Of a DNA stretch of 64,000 bases, positions 37,512-45,004 are shown one piece after another. The number at the start of each line of letters is the position of its first letter. Position 1 is the first letter of the stretch. Both the position numbers and the translations under genes were made by a program. The notes beneath the pieces are model-generated. The model was not told the DNA's origin and searched no databases. It saw only the letters and a program-made list of their open reading frames with translations. Origin of the DNA: Caldifermentibacillus hisashii (GTDB lineage Bacteria; Bacillota; Bacilli; Bacillales; Caldibacillaceae); assembly GCF_027568575.1 (NCBI RefSeq), contig NZ_JANUVP010000001.1. The stretch is one strand, 5' to 3'.

Positions 37512-39062
37512 ATGTCTAAATTTCTAAAAGGAACAATCATCCTCTTAGTTGCCGGTCTTATCACAAGAATGCTCGGATTCCTTAATCGGATTTTAATAGC
37601 AAGATTGATTGGTGAAGAGGGTGTAGGTTTATATATGATGGCTTATCCTACATTTTCTTTAGTTGTTACATTGACACAAGTTGGCTTACCGGTCGCCATT
37701 TCCAAACGGGTAGCTGAAGCGGATGCAAAGGGAGATTCCGCAAAGGTAAAGAAAATACTAGTTGTTTCGTTAATGACAACATTGACCTTATCGTTAATTT
37801 TTACACCGGTACTCTTTTTTGGCGCACCTATTTTAGCGAAAACTGTTTTTACGGATGCAAGAATTATTTATCCTATCCTTGCCATTAGTCCGGTAATCCC
37901 GATTATAGCAGTTAGCTCGGTAATTGCCGGATATTTTCAAGGGAAGCAAAATATGAAACCCTCCGCTTATTCGCTATTGATTGAACAAACGGTGCGAATC
38001 ATTTTTATTATGATCTTAACGAGAATTTTCTTACCTTATGGAATCGAGTATGCAGCATCAGCGGTTATGATCGCTACGGTAATTGGAGAGTTAATTTCTT
38101 TACTTTACTTATTAACGATGTTCAAAATTCGAAAAGCGTTTCCATTACGAAAGAACTTTTTTAAAAGCTTGAGTAAGACAAAAACGATTTTTAAAGAATT
38201 AATGAGTATCGGTATACCAACGACCGGCAGCAGAATGATTGGTTCTGTTTCCTGGTTTTTAGAACCGATTGTTGTTACCCAAGCGTTAGCCATTGCCGGT
38301 GTAAGTGCCATGATGGCGACAAAGCAATACGGTGCTTTGACCGGATTTGCCATGCCGTTATTGCTGCTGCCTTCTTTTGTAACGGTTGCCTTAAGTACTT
38401 CCCTTGTCCCTGCCATTAGTGAAGCCCATTCATTAAAACAATACGCAACGGTGGAAAAGCGGATCCAACAAGCATTGAAATTTTGTGTGTTAACAGGTGC
38501 GTTGCCGGTTATTATTTTACTTGTTCTTGCCGGTCCGTTAATGGAAATGTTATATAATTCTTTAAGCGGTGCATTTTTTATTAAATTAATTGCACCGTTC
38601 ATCTTATTGCAATATTTACAATCCCCGTTACAATCAGCACTTCAAGCATTAGATTTGGCCCGGGCCGCCATGATTAACAGTTTAATTGGTGCTGTAGTAA
38701 AGTTATCGGTTATTTTCACTCTTGCTTCCAATCCAAGCTTTGGTATTAATGGGGTTGCCATTGGCATTGTTGTTGGCTTTGTACTGGTAACATTACTTCA
38801 TTATGCAACCATTTTAAAGGTGATCCCACTTACTTTTTATGCCGGTTACTATGCAAAAATTTTGATAACAACCGTACTTACAGGTTTTGCCGGAAAGTAT
38901 CTATATCCCATTTTTGCAGTTCAGCTGCCCTTACTATTTGCAATTTTTGCAACTGTTATCGTGATGTGCGGAATTTATTTCCTTTTCTTGTTATTTTTAA
39001 AAGTGATTAATAAAGGAGACATTCAAAAAGCAATATCCTTAATCATTCCAAACAGAAAATAA
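37512..39062 (+). CDS. spoVB: stage V sporulation protein B, MOP-superfamily lipid flippase
   Basis: A 516-residue polytopic membrane protein of the MurJ/Wzx/SpoVB superfamily with about 14 TM segments. The N-terminal LKGTIILLVAGLITRMLGFLNRI and RLIGEEGVGLYMMAYP are characteristic of SpoVB/YtgP proteins. It is thought to flip lipid-linked peptidoglycan precursor for spore cortex synthesis. The ATG at 37512 has AGGCAGGGA upstream; the open frame reaching back to 37422 overlaps divergent comN and is not used. Size matches B. subtilis SpoVB, and the position next to comN-secDF and yrbG is conserved. Confidence 0.93.
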   Translation: MSKFLKGTIILLVAGLITRMLGFLNRILIARLIGEEGVGLYMMAYPTFSLVVTLTQVGLPVAISKRVAEADAKGDSAKVKKILVVSLMTTLTLSLIFTPVLFFGAPILAKTVFTDARIIYPILAISPVIPIIAVSSVIAGYFQGKQNMKPSAYSLLIEQTVRIIFIMILTRIFLPYGIEYAASAVMIATVIGELISLLYLLTMFKIRKAFPLRKNFFKSLSKTKTIFKELMSIGIPTTGSRMIGSVSWFLEPIVVTQALAIAGVSAMMATKQYGALTGFAMPLLLLPSFVTVALSTSLVPAISEAHSLKQYATVEKRIQQALKFCVLTGALPVIILLVLAGPLMEMLYNSLSGAFFIKLIAPFILLQYLQSPLQSALQALDLARAAMINSLIGAVVKLSVIFTLASNPSFGINGVAIGIVVGFVLVTLLHYATILKVIPLTFYAGYYAKILITTVLTGFAGKYLYPIFAVQLPLLFAIFATVIVMCGIYFLFLLFLKVINKGDIQKAISLIIPNRK

Positions 39063-39094
39063 TGTTTTTAACAATTCATTCAGGAAGAGTTAAA

Positions 39095-39126
39095 AAAATA
39101 TAAGGTCCTTTCACTAAAGGGACCTT
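39095..39126. terminator. bidirectional terminator between spoVB and yrbG-like gene
   Basis: AAGGTCC and GGACCTT arms (39102-39126) sit between convergent genes. The minus strand ends in ATATTTTTTT. Confidence 0.8.
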
Positions 39127-39133
39127 TATATTA

Positions 39134-39772
39134 TTAGTTATTTTTATCAATATAAAGCTTGCCGTTTTCGTAACTGCAAAAAGATATTTCTTTCAGATTT
39201 TTAATCCCTCTTTTATTTAATTCATCGTATAACCATTCCTTATTCAAATTTAACTCTGATAATTTTTCTTCTTGCAGTTCCCCATCGATAATCAGTCCAA
39301 CCGTGTATCCGGTTTTATTTTTTTCCTTTTTTATGACAGATAATTTCCCGGTTGGTTCCAAAATTGCAAATTCAACATCGGAAATATAACGAATATTATT
39401 TTCTCGCAGTTGCATGAGTAGATCATCGAAATTATATCTTTGTTTTTTCATTTGTTTTTCGATTATTTTTCCGTCTTTTATTATAATTGTAGGTTCACCG
39501 TCGACCAGCTTTCTGAAGTTTCGGCTTCTTAATGAGAAATGCGAAAAAATAACTTGAATGAGAACTAAAATTCCCATTGGTAACATTGGTTTGAAAAAAG
39601 ATTCGTTGTATCTTTCAATCGCTATAACGGCAATATCAGCAATCATAATAAACACAACTAAATCGATAATCCCTAACTCTCCAATTTCCCTTTTCCCCAT
39701 CCAGCGAAAAATGAGGACAATTAACAAATAAACAACTACTACTCGTAAAGAAATAATTCCATATATTTCCAT
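39134..39772 (-). CDS. yrbG: DUF421 membrane protein, YrbG/YetF-like
   Basis: About 212 residues. Three N-terminal TM segments (about 5-23, 30-50, 58-78) are followed by the soluble YetF/DUF421 domain with RKLVDGEPTIIIKDGKI and YTVGLIIDGEL. In B. subtilis YetF-like proteins confer flavour or stress-related phenotypes and some act in spore germinosome-linked functions, but no reaction is known. The ATG at 39772 follows GGGGG; an upstream ATG (39796) is less well placed. B. subtilis yrbG sits at the same place beside spoVB. Confidence 0.87.
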   Translation of the reverse strand: MEIYGIISLRVVVVYLLIVLIFRWMGKREIGELGIIDLVVFIMIADIAVIAIERYNESFFKPMLPMGILVLIQVIFSHFSLRSRNFRKLVDGEPTIIIKDGKIIEKQMKKQRYNFDDLLMQLRENNIRYISDVEFAILEPTGKLSVIKKEKNKTGYTVGLIIDGELQEEKLSELNLNKEWLYDELNKRGIKNLKEISFCSYENGKLYIDKNN

Positions 39773-39937
39773 ATCATATCCCCCGTTTCTCTTCAAATTA
39801 GTTTTCCTTTGTTTTCATTCCTTATTCATTATTAATTGAGTTGAAAATTTAATAAAAGAGATTCTATTTTTGCCAAGCTCTGAATATGCTTGTACCAATA
39901 TCAGTTTTAATGCCATGACTATGGGGGGGGACTCTAT

Positions 39938-40327
39938 GTGGATACAAGGAGATTAAGCAGTTCTGTATTTGTCGGTTTAGGTGTCGTTTATGTGGTTGCC
40001 GCACTATTTAGCTTGATATTCTCATTAATTCTCAAGTTTTCATCCGTTCAAGAGGGACAACTTAGTTTAATCATTACAGTCATATCGTTTATTTCCTTAT
40101 TCATTGGTGGTTTTGTTGCAGGCGGACGTGGAAAGGAAAAAGGATGGTTACTGGGAGGATTAACCGGAATATTATATACAGTGATTAATTTCTTGTTTCA
40201 ATTTTTTGGATATGATTCCGTCTTTAATATGGAACAAATAATTTATTATATTTGCTTTATGCTAACTGCCGTGATGGGAGGAATTCTCGGGGTAAATATG
40301 ATGGGAAACCGTTCACGGCAAGCTTGA
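39938..40327 (+). CDS. yrzE: TIGR04086 family membrane protein, YrzE-like
   Basis: A 129-residue protein with four TM segments (about 8-32, 43-63, 69-91, 102-122) and a GGFVAGGRGKEKGWLLGGLTG turn that marks the TIGR04086/YrzE family. The start is GTG at 39938 behind an unusual run of eight G, seven bases upstream. The gene is divergent from yrbG-like and convergent with yajC, the place of B. subtilis yrzE. Function is unknown. Confidence 0.87.
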   Translation: MDTRRLSSSVFVGLGVVYVVAALFSLIFSLILKFSSVQEGQLSLIITVISFISLFIGGFVAGGRGKEKGWLLGGLTGILYTVINFLFQFFGYDSVFNMEQIIYYICFMLTAVMGGILGVNMMGNRSRQA

Positions 40328-40365
40328 TCTTAAGGATTAAATAAAATTCCGTTCTTCTTATCTAT

Positions 40366-40398
40366 GAAAAAACCCAGCTCTGTTTTATAGAGCTGGGT
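40366..40398. terminator. terminator between yrzE-like and yajC
   Basis: ACCCAGCTCT (40372-40381) and AGAGCTGGGT (40389-40398) form a perfect stem. The minus strand ends in six T, serving yajC, and it can also act for yrzE. Confidence 0.88.
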
Positions 40399-40421
40399 AT
40401 TCAATCAACGAAAAACATTTA

Positions 40422-40697
40422 TTATGATTTATTCACTTTTTCTAGCACATCACGAATGGCACTACGTTCGTATGTAAGACGGCTGCCATCTCCACATTTA
40501 ATAACAACTGTACTTTCATCAATGGAGTCGATAAAGCCATGGAGACCGCCAATAGTTACTACTTTATCCCCTTTTTCCAGACTTGCTTGCATTTGCTGCA
40601 CTGCTTTTTGACGCTTTTGCTGAGGTCTGATTAACAGGAAATAAAAAATAACAAACATCAAAACTAACATGAGAATACTGTATGTTCCTTGACTCAA
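40422..40697 (-). CDS. yajC: preprotein translocase subunit YajC (YrbF)
   Basis: A 91-residue protein with one N-terminal TM segment (about 5-23) followed by LLIRPQQKRQKAVQQMQ and GDKVVTIGGLHGFI, the YajC signature. It associates with SecDF. The start is TTG at 40697 with GAGGAGG seven bases upstream. It follows tgt by 18 bp, forming the ruvAB-yrzS-queA-tgt-yajC transcription unit. Confidence 0.94.
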   Translation of the reverse strand: MSQGTYSILMLVLMFVIFYFLLIRPQQKRQKAVQQMQASLEKGDKVVTIGGLHGFIDSIDESTVVIKCGDGSRLTYERSAIRDVLEKVNKS

Positions 40698-40715
40698 TTT
40701 GTATCCTCCTCTCTA

Positions 40716-41855
40716 TTAGAAATTTTTTGCATTAGGTTTATTAAAACCATATTGTTCAAAAAATTGTTCACGGAAGTCCATAAGACAATCTTCACGAATC
40801 GCTTGACGGACTCGCTCCATTAATTGTATCAGAAAATGGAGGTTATGATAAGTACAAAGTCGAAAACCTAATATTTCATTTGTATGAATCAAGTGTCGGA
40901 TATAGGCACGACTGTAATTACGACAAGTATAACAATCACAATGTTCATCAAGCGGACCGAAATCACGGGCATATTTAGCATTTTTCACAACAAGTCGGCC
41001 GCTTGATGTCATAACGGTACCGTTACGGGCAATCCGGGTTGGCAGCACACAGTCAAACATATCAATCCCGCGAATGGCACCATCAATTAAGGAATCCGGT
41101 GACCCGACACCCATTAAATAGCGAGGTTTATCAGCCGGCAAAAGCGGTGTCGTAAATTCTAACATCCGGTTCATTGTCTCTTTTGGTTCCCCGACCGACA
41201 GCCCACCAACTGCATAGCCCGGGAAATCAAGAGATACGAGATCTTCGGCACTTTGCTTTCGTAATTCTTCATACTCGCCGCCTTGAACGATCCCGAAAAG
41301 TCCTTGATCTTTCGGGCGTTTATGTGCTTTCAAACAGCGTTCAGCCCATCGTGATGTCCGCTCCACCGATTTTTTCATGTAATCATATTCTGCCGGATAA
41401 GGTGGGCATTCGTCAAAAGCCATCATAATATCGGAACCAAGCGCATTTTGAACTTCCATTGATATTTCCGGAGATAAAAACAGCTTGTCCCCGTTCAAAT
41501 GATTACGAAAATGGACACCTTCTTCTTCAATTTTTCGAAATTCACTCAAACTAAAAACTTGAAAACCGCCGGAATCAGTTAAAATAGCCTGATCCCAGTT
41601 CATGAATTGATGAAGTCCGCCCGCTTCTTTCACAATATCATGCCCCGGTCGTAACCATAAATGATACGTATTACTTAAAATAACCCCGGCACCGATTTCC
41701 TTTAATTCTTCAGGTGACATTGTTTTTACCGTCGCCAATGTTCCAACCGGCATAAACATTGGTGTTTCATATGAACCATGTGGTGTATGCAAAATGCCAA
41801 GCCTTGCACCCGTTTGTTTATCGGTTTTTATTAATTCATAACGTATCGCAGACAA
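40716..41855 (-). CDS. tgt: queuine/preQ1 tRNA-guanine transglycosylase
   Basis: A 379-residue TIM-barrel enzyme exchanging guanine 34 for preQ1 in GUN-anticodon tRNAs. DSGGFQVF (from 94) holds the catalytic/recognition aspartate, and a zinc site CxCxxC...H lies near residues 305-335. TTG at 41855 is taken as the start, behind AAAGGAG; the open frame to 41900 would overlap queA, and the ATG between lies in another frame. The length agrees with B. subtilis Tgt. Directly downstream of queA, its pathway partner. Confidence 0.95.
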   Translation of the reverse strand: MSAIRYELIKTDKQTGARLGILHTPHGSYETPMFMPVGTLATVKTMSPEELKEIGAGVILSNTYHLWLRPGHDIVKEAGGLHQFMNWDQAILTDSGGFQVFSLSEFRKIEEEGVHFRNHLNGDKLFLSPEISMEVQNALGSDIMMAFDECPPYPAEYDYMKKSVERTSRWAERCLKAHKRPKDQGLFGIVQGGEYEELRKQSAEDLVSLDFPGYAVGGLSVGEPKETMNRMLEFTTPLLPADKPRYLMGVGSPDSLIDGAIRGIDMFDCVLPTRIARNGTVMTSSGRLVVKNAKYARDFGPLDEHCDCYTCRNYSRAYIRHLIHTNEILGFRLCTYHNLHFLIQLMERVRQAIREDCLMDFREQFFEQYGFNKPNAKNF

Positions 41856-41874
41856 ATCATGCTGCTCCTTTCTT

Positions 41875-42903
41875 TTAATGAATAAACATCGCATCGCCAA
41901 AGCTGAAAAAACGATAACGTTCCTTTACCGCAGTTTCGTAGGCATGCAAGATATGTTCTCTGCCGGCCAACGCACTGACAAGCATAATGAGCGTTGATTT
42001 TGGTAAATGGAAATTGGTAATTAAACAATCAATTGCCTTAAACTGAAACCCTGGATAAATAAAAATATCCGTCCAACCACTTTCGGCAACAAATGAACCA
42101 TTATGGCGTGCAGCAATGGTTTCCAGAGTTCTTGTTGACGTTGTACCAACAGAAATAATCCGTCTGCCGTTTTTCTTCACTTCATTCAACAAGTTCGCTG
42201 TTTCCTCAGTCATATGATAAAATTCCGCATGCATTTCATGTTCTTCTATAGACTCAACATTGACCGGACGAAATGTCCCGAGACCGACATGTAGCGTAAT
42301 AAACGCAATATGGACCCCTTTGTTTTTAATGTCCGCTAACAATTTTTCAGTAAAGTGAAGTCCCGCGGTTGGTGCTGCCGCAGAACCGATTTCCCGGGCA
42401 TAGACGGTTTGATAGCGATCGGCATCATCCAGCCGTTTTTTAATATATGGAGGCAACGGCATTTCCCCTAATTCATCAAGAATCTCGTAAAAAATACCGT
42501 CATACTGAAATTCGAATATTCTGCCCCCATATTCTAATGTATCTATACATTTGGCATGTAATTTACCCCCGCCAAAACTGATGACTGTTCCCGGTTTAAT
42601 CCGTTTGGCCGGCTTTACAAGCGTTTCCCATTTGTCCCCTTCAATTTGTTTCAGAAGCAATACTTCTACATGGGCATTTGTGTCTTCTTTCATTCCAAAA
42701 AGTCGTGCCGGCATCACTTTTGTATCATTTAATACGAGACAATCTCCCGGGTTCAAATAATGAATAATGTCGGAAAAAATTTTATGTTCAATTTCACCCG
42801 TTTGTTTATTCAATACCATTAAACGGCTTGCGGCCCGATCTTGTAAAGGTGTTTGGGCAATTAATTCATCCGGTAAATAATAATCAAAGTCTTCTAATTT
42901 CAT
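41875..42903 (-). CDS. queA: S-adenosylmethionine:tRNA ribosyltransferase-isomerase
   Basis: A 342-residue QueA that transfers and isomerises the ribosyl group of SAM onto preQ1-modified tRNA to give epoxyqueuosine. It begins MKLEDFDYYLPDELIAQTP and contains TAGLHFT, HVGLGTFRPV and the C-terminal TNFHLPKSTLIMLVSALAG, all family hallmarks. It is followed 19 bp later by tgt. Length and motifs are complete. Confidence 0.96.
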   Translation of the reverse strand: MKLEDFDYYLPDELIAQTPLQDRAASRLMVLNKQTGEIEHKIFSDIIHYLNPGDCLVLNDTKVMPARLFGMKEDTNAHVEVLLLKQIEGDKWETLVKPAKRIKPGTVISFGGGKLHAKCIDTLEYGGRIFEFQYDGIFYEILDELGEMPLPPYIKKRLDDADRYQTVYAREIGSAAAPTAGLHFTEKLLADIKNKGVHIAFITLHVGLGTFRPVNVESIEEHEMHAEFYHMTEETANLLNEVKKNGRRIISVGTTSTRTLETIAARHNGSFVAESGWTDIFIYPGFQFKAIDCLITNFHLPKSTLIMLVSALAGREHILHAYETAVKERYRFFSFGDAMFIH

Positions 42904-42919
42904 TGTTTCCCACCAACTT

Positions 42920-43126
42920 CTATCTAAATCTGTTTATAATAAAAAAGATAAGCGAAAGGACGATACTTAATAATATCGAAGTCATAATTGGAAAATAAAA
43001 GGTTGTGTTACCTTTTTGAATGATAATATCACCGGGCAGCCTACCAATTTTAATAAACTGCATCAAGAAACCAACAAGAAAGATAATGCCTCCGATGGTC
43101 ATCAACATTTTTGCCAGTCCTGTCAT
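42920..43126 (-). CDS. yrzS: DUF2905 small membrane protein (YrzS)
   Basis: A 68-residue protein with two TM segments (about 5-24 and 46-65) flanking GRLPGDIIIQKGNTTFYFP, the DUF2905 signature. Its ATG overlaps the ruvB stop (ATGA), so it is translationally coupled. The ruvB-yrzS-queA order matches B. subtilis. Function is unknown. Confidence 0.9.
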   Translation of the reverse strand: MTGLAKMLMTIGGIIFLVGFLMQFIKIGRLPGDIIIQKGNTTFYFPIMTSILLSIVLSLIFFIINRFR

Positions 43127-44124
43127 TTTTTCGGAACCTCCATGTGAAAATGTTCATATACAGCTCCAGTTACGACTCTTCCTCTCGGTGTCCTTTGTAA
43201 GAAGCCGATTTGTAATAAATAAGGCTCATAGACATCCTCGATCGTTTCAGCTTCTTCGCCGATTGTTGCCGCAATTGTATCCAATCCGACCGGTCCGCCG
43301 TTAAATTTTTCTATGATTCCTCGCAATAATTTATGGTCAATATGATCCAAACCCAATCGGTCAACTTGCAACAGGTCAAGTGCTTCATTGGCCAGTGCTC
43401 GTGTAATCGTACCGTCACCTTTCACTTGGGCAAAATCACGAACCCTGCGGAGTAACCGGTTTGCTATTCGAGGTGTCCCCCGGGAACGTAATGCAATTTC
43501 GTTCGCTGCCCCTTCATCAATTTCAGCATCCAATATTGAGGCGGTTCGAAAGACGATTTCGATTAACTGGTCAGGTTTATAATACTCTAATCTGCTTAAA
43601 ACTCCAAATCGATCCCTTAGCGGTGCAGACAATGCCCCGGCCCGGGTTGTTGCTCCGACTAAAGTGAAGGGAGGCAAATCGATTCGAATCGAGCGAGCAC
43701 CGGCACCTTTCCCAATCACAATATCCAAGCAAAAATCTTCCATTGCCGGATAAAGGACTTCTTCTATTGCACGATTAAGACGGTGAATTTCATCAATAAA
43801 TAATACATCGCCGGGTTCAATGGCGGTTAATACGGCAGCAAGATCACCGGGCCGTTCAATGGCGGGACCTGATGTTGTCCGTAAGTTTCCCCCCATTTCA
43901 TTGGCAATGATTGCTGCCAATGTTGTTTTCCCTAATCCCGGGGGACCATATAACAGGACATGGTCTAAAGTTTCCATTCTCATTTTCGCTGCTTCGATAA
44001 AAATTTTTAAGTTATTTTTCACCTGATCTTGTCCGATATATTGGTCAAACGAATGGGGGCGCAAATTTTGTTCCAAAGATAGATCCTCAAAATCGGCTTG
44101 ATCGGATATAATTCGTTCTGTCAT
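43123..44124 (-). CDS. ruvB: Holliday junction branch migration ATPase RuvB
   Basis: A 333-residue AAA+ motor. Walker A GPPGLGKT is at 60-67 and Walker B VLFIDEIHR at about 108-116, with sensor GATTRAGALSAPLRDRFG and a C-terminal winged helix that binds DNA. It drives branch migration with RuvA. GGGGGA lies upstream of the ATG. It is separated from ruvA by 153 bp containing a copy of a dispersed repeat, where spacing is normally short. Confidence 0.97.
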   Translation of the reverse strand: MTERIISDQADFEDLSLEQNLRPHSFDQYIGQDQVKNNLKIFIEAAKMRMETLDHVLLYGPPGLGKTTLAAIIANEMGGNLRTTSGPAIERPGDLAAVLTAIEPGDVLFIDEIHRLNRAIEEVLYPAMEDFCLDIVIGKGAGARSIRIDLPPFTLVGATTRAGALSAPLRDRFGVLSRLEYYKPDQLIEIVFRTASILDAEIDEGAANEIALRSRGTPRIANRLLRRVRDFAQVKGDGTITRALANEALDLLQVDRLGLDHIDHKLLRGIIEKFNGGPVGLDTIAATIGEEAETIEDVYEPYLLQIGFLQRTPRGRVVTGAVYEHFHMEVPKK

Positions 44125-44167
44125 GACAATCCCCCTCTATATGGTGATGAAAAACTACTTCCTACTT

Positions 44168-44250
44168 GGGACTTAGTTCATTCCCCACCTATCTTTTATG
44201 TAAACTCGAAAAACTTGAGGTGAAGGTCCTACTACCCGTTAAGGTGGTAA
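44168..44250. repeat. dispersed palindromic element, copy B, between ruvA and ruvB
   Basis: Homologous to 456-543 (shared CCACCTATCTT, ACTCGAAAA, TTGAGG, ACCCGTTAAG). Here the ends CCACCT and AGGTGG are exactly complementary and the centre ACTCGAAAAACTTGAGG can pair internally, so the copy could fold into a hairpin. No coding potential. Confidence 0.65.
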
Positions 44251-44277
44251 CGAGACTTTTCGTATACGGGTCCGTTT

Positions 44278-44880
44278 TTATAAATGAGACAGTTTCTTTA
44301 AAGCTAATTTTATATATTGATCCGTAGATAATTTTTCCGTATTTAACATTCCGGCGACCTTCCTGATTTCCTTGTTCGAATAGCCGAGCGCTTCAAGAGC
44401 CAACAATGCCTCCTTGAGTTCATGATTTTCCTCATCCATAACCTCGCTACCTCCTCCAGTATGATCGGGAAGGTCATCTAAAAATTCCTGCAGTTTCCCT
44501 TTCAGATCTAATATTATTTGTCTTGCCGTCTTTTTACCGACACCGGGAAAAGTAGTTAAGAACTTCTCGTTTTCTTGCTCGATAGCATGGGCAATCTGCT
44601 TCGGCTCTCCTGCTGCAAGGATGGCAAGTGCCCCTTTAGGTCCAATACCGGAAACATTAATCAATTTTGTAAAGAACTGTTTTTCCTCTAATGTTCGAAA
44701 ACCGTATAAAATATGTGCATCGTCCCGTACATGAAAATATGTATATATTTTCTGTTTTGTTTGATCTTGACGAAAAATATACGGATTCGGTGTAAATATT
44801 TGATAACCGATTCCATGATTTTCAACAACAATGTATTGCGGACTAATATATTCTACGGTTCCAACAATATATGCGTACAC
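44278..44880 (-). CDS. ruvA: Holliday junction DNA helicase subunit RuvA
   Basis: A 200-residue RuvA. It has an N-terminal OB fold (about 1-62), tandem helix-hairpin-helix motifs (LINVSGIGPKGALAIL and FLTTFPGVGKKTARQIILDLKGKL), and a C-terminal RuvB-binding three-helix domain (about 150-200). It recognises four-way junctions. The start is GTG at 44880 behind GGAGAGG. In B. subtilis bofC lies near its upstream side; here the alcohol island intervenes. Confidence 0.96.
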   Translation of the reverse strand: MYAYIVGTVEYISPQYIVVENHGIGYQIFTPNPYIFRQDQTKQKIYTYFHVRDDAHILYGFRTLEEKQFFTKLINVSGIGPKGALAILAAGEPKQIAHAIEQENEKFLTTFPGVGKKTARQIILDLKGKLQEFLDDLPDHTGGGSEVMDEENHELKEALLALEALGYSNKEIRKVAGMLNTEKLSTDQYIKLALKKLSHL

Positions 44881-44938
44881 TTAATCCTCTCCCCTGTCTA
44901 ACTGTCATACATTTTACCACAATTATAACAGTAAAGAG

Positions 44939-44987
44939 AAGAGGGACAGCCTCTTTCGGAAATGAATCCAAAAGAGATGTCCCTCTT
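44939..44987 (-). terminator. long hairpin downstream of adhE
   Basis: AAGAGGGACA (44939-44948) and TGTCCCTCTT (44978-44987), with inner CTCTTT/AAAGAG pairing, lie 18 bp past the adhE stop. There is no strong T-run on the minus side. Confidence 0.6.
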
Positions 44988-45004
44988 ACAAAATGAAAAT
45001 TTAA

